The position numbers and the translations under genes were made by a program. This document shows, piece after piece, positions 60,108 through 64,000 of a DNA stretch of 64,000 bases. Source of the DNA: Microstegium vimineum (Eukaryota; Streptophyta; Magnoliopsida; Poales; Poaceae); contig CM039124.1 of NCBI GenBank assembly GCA_022036555.1, forward strand, positions 57,058,130-57,122,129. Direction: 5' to 3'. How positions within the stretch are numbered: the first letter of the stretch is position 1; the number at the start of each line of letters is the position of its first letter. The notes beneath the pieces are model-generated. The model ran no database searches. It had not been told where the DNA came from and was given only the letters and a program-made list of their open reading frames with translations.

Positions 60108-61640
60108 ATGGCGACAACGCCTCCCTCCCCCAAGGGCCCCAAGGGCCAGCCCGTCGATACCGAATCCTCTGCTACCTTCCACGAGGCTGACATCGCGCAG
60201 TAGCAGGCCGAGGCTCAGCGCCTGGAGCACGAACGCCTGGCTGCGCGCGACGCCGCCCTGCTCCGCGCGAAGGAGGCCGAGGAAGAAGCCGCTGCTGCCG
60301 CCACGGAGCGTGACGCGGCCGCCCAGCGCGCGCGCGATGCTCTGGCTCACGCGGCTCAGGCCCGCGCTGCCGCTGCAGCCGCCAGCCCACCCACGGGGCC
60401 CTCTGGTCCCCCCCCCTGGCAGTGCCCCTACACCCACCGTCGATCTCCGCGCCGCCATGCTTCATCATGAAGCCGTGGCTCTGCTGCAGCTCCACTCCCA
60501 GGCGGTCGCCGTCAACAACATCCGCAATCACGTCACTACTCTCTTGGACGTCGACTCCGGCAACTTCAACCGGTGGCGTGATCAGTTCTTGCTCATCCTC
60601 GGCAAGTTCTCCCTGCGAGATCACGTCACCACGGAGCCCCCAGTCTCGATTTCTCCCGACTGGGATCGGATGGATTGCGTCGTCAAGGCGTGGATCATCG
60701 CCACCCTCACCGACGATCTGGCAGAGATCATCTCCGCCCAAGGCTCCACCGCCCGCCATGCTTGGCTTGCTGTCGAGTCTCAGTTCCTCGGCAACCGGGA
60801 GGCTCGCTCCATCCACTTGGAGACGCGTTTCCGGAACTTCGTTCAGGGTGCTCTTTCTGTCACCGAGTACTGCCGCCAGTTGAAGAAGATGGCGGACGAT
60901 CTCAACGCCCTCGGCGAGGCCGTGACCGACCGGACCCTTGTCCTCAACGTCATTCGCGGCCTCAACGAGCGTTTCAGTCATGTCGGCACGCTCCTCCGTC
61001 GCGCACGTCCCTTCCCTTCCTTCCTGGAAGCACGCGAAGACCTCATCCTCGAAGAGCTCACCTTGGCGAACAGGAAGGACGCTCTCGCCACCGCTCTCGC
61101 TGCCACCTCTACGCCCAACACCTCCAGCAGCACTCCTGCGCCCTCCGGCTCGGGTTTCAGCAATGCTGGGGCAGCTCCAAGCCCTTCAACAACCGCCGCA
61201 ACAAGCGCAACGGCGGCAACAAAGGCAGCAGTAGCGGCGGTGGTGGCCAGGGGACGCGACCTCCTGCTGGTGGCAACCAGCAGCAGTCCACCAGCGCGCA
61301 GCAACAGCAGCAGCCTGCCCCCGGTGGTGGTCGCTCCTGGCCCAGCTACTACAACCCCTGGATGGGCTCGATCCAGATGTGTCCAGGAGGCCCTCGCCCT
61401 CCGTTAGCACCGATCCCGGTGCCCCCTCACCTCCAGGCGCAGCAACAGCAGGCGCACCAGCAGGCGCTCCTCGCACAGCAGCAGCAGCAGCAGGCCTTCG
61501 TCACCCACAGCCAGGCTGTTGCCCCTGACGGTGCTGCACACTGGGTTGCCCCCGGGTACTACAACCCCGTGGCTGGCCTTCCCTCCTGGGATCCGACGGC
61601 GCTTGCCTCCGCCTTCAGCACCAAGTCCCTGACTCCACCT
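60108..61640 (+). pseudogene. Copia gag (UBN2/gag-polypeptide type), broken
   Basis: ATG at 60108 (MATTPPSPKGPKG), in-frame TAG at 60201. An Ala/Glu-rich coil follows, then a frameshift at a C run near 60410, then a well-preserved capsid-like domain (FNRWRDQFLLILGKFSLRDH, YCRQLKKMADDLNALGEAV) at about 60560-61090. A second shift near 61200-61300 leads into a Gln-rich segment. Orientation is opposite to the LTRs that surround it. Confidence 0.8.
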
Positions 61641-61649
61641 TCGTCCGGC

Positions 61650-62652
61650 GACTGGTATTTCGACTCAGGTGCTACCTCCCACATGACATCCCAGTCCTCC
61701 TCTCTCACATATTCTTCCTTCGCGGTATCCTACTCCTTCATCTATTGTCGTAGGTAATGGTTCCGTCATGCCTGTCACTGCTACTGGTTTTACAGAGTTG
61801 TCTCCTTCTTTGCGTCTTAATAATGTTCTTGTGTCACCACAACTTATTAAGAATCTCATCTCTGTCCGCCAATTTACTATCGACAATAATTGTTCTGTGG
61901 AGTTTGACCCTGCTGGTTGTTCTGTGAAGGTTCTTCCCTCCCGGACCGAGATCGTCAGGTGCAATAGCTCCGGGCCGCTGTACCCTCTGCGCCTACCTCC
62001 AGCTCACTCCCTTGTCGCTCAGGCTTCTTCCCCGCTGTGGCACCGGCGACTTGGCCACCCTGGTCATGAGACATTGTCCAAACTTGCGTCCAGCACTTCG
62101 TGCCATATTAATGATTGTTCAGATTTGTGTTATGCTTGTCAGTTAGGGCGTCATGTTCGTTTGCCCTTTAATGCGTCCACCTCTCGTGTGTCTAGCAAGT
62201 TTGATCTCATTCACTGTGATCTGTGGACCTCCCCGGTTGTCAGTGTCTCTGATTATAAATATTACTTAGTTATACTTGACGACTGCACTCATTACTTGTG
62301 GACATTTCCTTTGCGCCTCAAATCTGACACTTTCAGCACGCTGGCTCAGTTCATCGCCCATGTCTCCACTCAATTTGACACACGTGTCAAGTCGGTCCAG
62401 TGCGACAATGGGAAAGAGTTCGACAACTCGAGTACTCGCCACTTCTTCCTCGCTCAGGGCATCCATCTTCGCATGTCCTGCCCCTACACCTCGTCTCAGA
62501 ACGGTAAAGCTGAACGCATTATTCGTACCATCAATAATGTCATTCGCTCACTACTCTTTCAGGCATCTATGCCTCCCTCCTATTGGGTGGAGGTCCTCTC
62601 CACAGCCACTGTCCTCCTTAACATATTGCCTACCAAAACTCTCCAGCTCTGA
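61650..62652 (+). pseudogene. Copia protease and integrase, broken
   Basis: The protease start is seen as WYFDSGATSHMTS (about 61651-61690), with a frameshift near 61740. Integrase follows in one open frame to 62652: GAG-pre-integrase HRRLGHPG and CYACQLGRH, then the catalytic triad in HCDLW, QCDNGKEF and NGKAERIIR. It breaks off at NILPTKTLQL, and the stop TGA comes from the reversed primer-binding site. Reverse transcriptase, which should follow, is absent. Confidence 0.85.
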
Positions 62653-62657
62653 TACCA
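62646..62657 (-). promoter_or_regulatory. Primer-binding site of the Copia element
   Basis: The minus strand reads tggtatcagagc directly after the right LTR, the standard plant Copia site complementary to initiator tRNA-Met. It sets the 5' end of this element at the right LTR. Confidence 0.9.
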
Positions 62658-62889
62658 TGAAGGAAAGTATAATCAGGAATAGATTGGATTGATTGATATG
62701 AGGCAAGGTACAATTACATATATATACAGGCAAGGATCAAGAGTCCTATAAGGATCAAGAGTTCAGAGTCCTATAAGGATCAGGAGTCCTTGCTGTATCT
62801 GTATCTATCTGGCCTGCCATATCTATCTAACCCAAACAGTCCTGCGCCGATTAGGGTCCTGACCAGCCCAAAGGGCGCCTATTCTAACA
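62658..62889 (-). repeat. 5' LTR of the inverted Copia element
   Basis: A 232-bp LTR with 4 transitions relative to the other copy, ending at the ATTAC duplication inside MDH exon 2. Confidence 0.9.
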
Positions 62890-63101
62890 ATTACAAGGTC
62901 CATTCCTGTAAGTGCTGCATCAAGCTGCTGTGCCCCAAGGAAGCCACGGGCCTGAAAAAGAAGTTTTACCAGAGTTATTAGGTGGACTAAGTAGATGTTC
63001 GCATTTGAAGTTTTTTGCCCCTAGGTCATTTGGGCCAAGGAAACAGTGGGAGGTCAAATTCGTTTTTTAAGAGATAGTTTGTTTACACTATTTTTTTTTC
63101 T

Positions 63102-63521
63102 TTTCAAACTCCAGAGAGTAATTGTATTTTTTCTCTTTTTCTTTTCTTTTAGGCATTACAGACACCAAGACCTGAACTATATACTCAATTGGCATATGTA
63201 ACGTAAATATAAGCAGAAGTTCTAGTTGGTTTTCTTTTAAGTACAACAACAAATGTTGTGAGCGGTGTTCTGAAAACATCAGTAACCTAACCACAATAAT
63301 CAGCTTTCAAACTCCAGAGAGTAATTTGTACCCTTTTTTTCACTTTTGTTTGTGCTCTATTTCTTTTAGGCATTACAGACACCAAGACCTGAATTATATG
63401 CTCAATTTACATATGTAACGTAAATACAAACAGAAGTTCTAGTTGGTTTTCTTTTAAGTACAGCAACAAATGTTGTGAACGGTATTCTGAAAACATCAGT
63501 AGCCTAACCACAACAATCAGC
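63102..63521. repeat. About 203-bp tandem duplication in MDH intron 1
   Basis: Two units starting tttcaaactccagagagtaa (63102 and 63305) share most of their length, including cattacagacaccaagacct and ttctgaaaacatcag, with about 10 % differences and small indels. Confidence 0.9.
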
Positions 63522-64000
63522 GAACATAATGATCGACAAACAAATTAACAAGTAACATAATAATAACATAAGGAGCTGGTGGAACCAACTATAGAAAACT
63601 AAGAAGCCGCAGAATTGATCAATTGGGTGCTGTTGTGACAAATCAATCAATTAATTGCCTAACCTGCCAAATCCATCAGTTGGCACATAGAACAATCAAA
63701 CGCTGTTGTCTTGCTGATTGTATAGCAGCAGCATCACGGAGGTTGTAGCCATCACTCCCAAAAGTAAAGTACAGTACCACGGATCGAGTGCGAAGCACCA
63801 GGGAGGGGTGAAAAGAGGGGGAGAAAACGTTACCACAGCGCTGGTGTCCATGTGGCTGATGTCGGCGGTGACCCCGGCCGTGTTGACGACATCGTAGAGG
63901 TGGAGCACGGACACGAGAGGGTTCATCTTCATGAGCAGCGACAGCGGCTGCCCGATCCCGCCCGCGGCGCCCAGGATCGCGACCTTGAACCCCGGCGCGC

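Larger units (their letters stand above)
59517..62889 (-). mobile_element. Copia LTR retrotransposon with inverted gag-integrase block, TSD ATTAC
   Basis: Two 232-bp LTRs (59517-59748 and 62658-62889) differ at 4 positions, all transitions. They are flanked by ATTAC (59512-59516 and 62890-62894). The primer-binding site gctctgatacca (62646-62657, complementary to the initiator-Met tRNA type) abuts the right LTR, and the purine tract (plus strand cacccccgc, 59749 onward) abuts the left LTR. Both fix a minus-strand orientation. An RNase H C-terminus also reads on the minus strand (59768-60013). In contrast gag, protease and integrase (60108-62652) read on the plus strand, and no reverse transcriptase is present. 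It lies inside MDH exon 2. Confidence 0.9.
57809..64000 (-). pseudogene. Glyoxysomal-type malate dehydrogenase copy, truncated and interrupted
   Basis: NAD-malate dehydrogenase interconverts malate and oxaloacetate; the sequence fits the peroxisomal/glyoxysomal form. Minus-strand exons: 64000-63834 (open at the edge; FKVAILGAAGGIGQPLSLL, the NAD-binding loop), 62951 to 59261 (split by a Copia element at 62890/59516), 59204-59115 (VGGHAGVTILPLL with the catalytic His), 59012-58929, 58012-57977 (AKAGLGSATLSM) and 57898-57809 (AAAKFGDACLRAMRGDAG). Across the ATTAC duplication the exon 2 frame resumes exactly (DLVI then TPASLPRKPGMTRDD). Oddities: PASLPRKPG where the family has PAGVPRKPG; exon 2/3 splice phases do not match across a 56-nt intron; exon 6 is followed by GTT GAA AGC TAG and no final exon (about 70 residues) is found. 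Exon identities are firm; loss of function is inferred. Confidence 0.85.

Noticed and set aside
59749..62657. Two nested Copia elements of opposite orientation instead of one inverted core
   Set aside because: No plus-strand LTR, PBS or TSD occurs at either internal junction, while integrase runs straight into the reversed PBS.
63102..63521. CRISPR-like array
   Set aside because: Only two long diverged units; a plant intron tandem duplication.

Overview
This is nuclear DNA of a grass, most likely a panicoid such as Sorghum, Setaria or Panicum. The pointers are multi-exon genes with GT..AG introns, a steep 5' GC gradient in intronless first exons, dense Tourist- and Stowaway-type MITEs, long grass LTRs, Copia, LINE and Pack-MULE elements, and proteins closest in my memory to rice and sorghum. 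No bacterial or organellar features were seen.

Layout. (1) 163-2727, minus: an atypical LRR receptor-kinase gene of the Arabidopsis At2g16250 type, running off the left edge and carrying two apparent 1-base frameshifts. (2) 2.7-7.9 kb: intergenic DNA with several MITEs. (3) 7912-16044: an old degenerate Copia element (TSD GTACT) whose left LTR holds a 2.1 kb Gypsy-like LTR. (4) 20063-27195, plus: a complete 16-exon kinesin-8 gene of 724 codons. (5) 27-36.7 kb: intergenic DNA with a foldback MITE, a Pack-MULE carrying receptor-kinase exon fragments (31190-32281), and Tourist MITEs. (6) 36769-47338, plus: a nearly full-length L1-type LINE with a 15 bp TSD, split by a 4.1 kb Gypsy-like solo LTR (40103-44187, TSD CGAAG). 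(7) 47.5-50 kb: MITEs, one carrying GC-rich cargo and another interrupted by a poly(A)-tailed retroposon with a 16 bp TSD. (8) 50542-54094, plus: an intact BAM1/CLAVATA1-class LRR receptor kinase of 1032 codons. (9) 57809-64000, minus: a glyoxysomal-type malate dehydrogenase copy running off the right edge. It lacks its final exon and is split in exon 2 by a young Copia element (59517-62889).

The most unusual object is that last Copia element. Its LTRs, primer-binding site, polypurine tract and RNase H tail all read on the minus strand, but its gag-protease-integrase block reads on the plus strand and reverse transcriptase is absent. It is therefore an LTR retrotransposon with an inverted internal domain between intact ends and a clean TSD.

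The four host genes (LRR-RLK, kinesin-8, BAM1-like kinase, MDH) do not form a functional cluster. The kinesin and BAM1 genes look intact; the LRR-RLK and MDH look degraded in this sequence.
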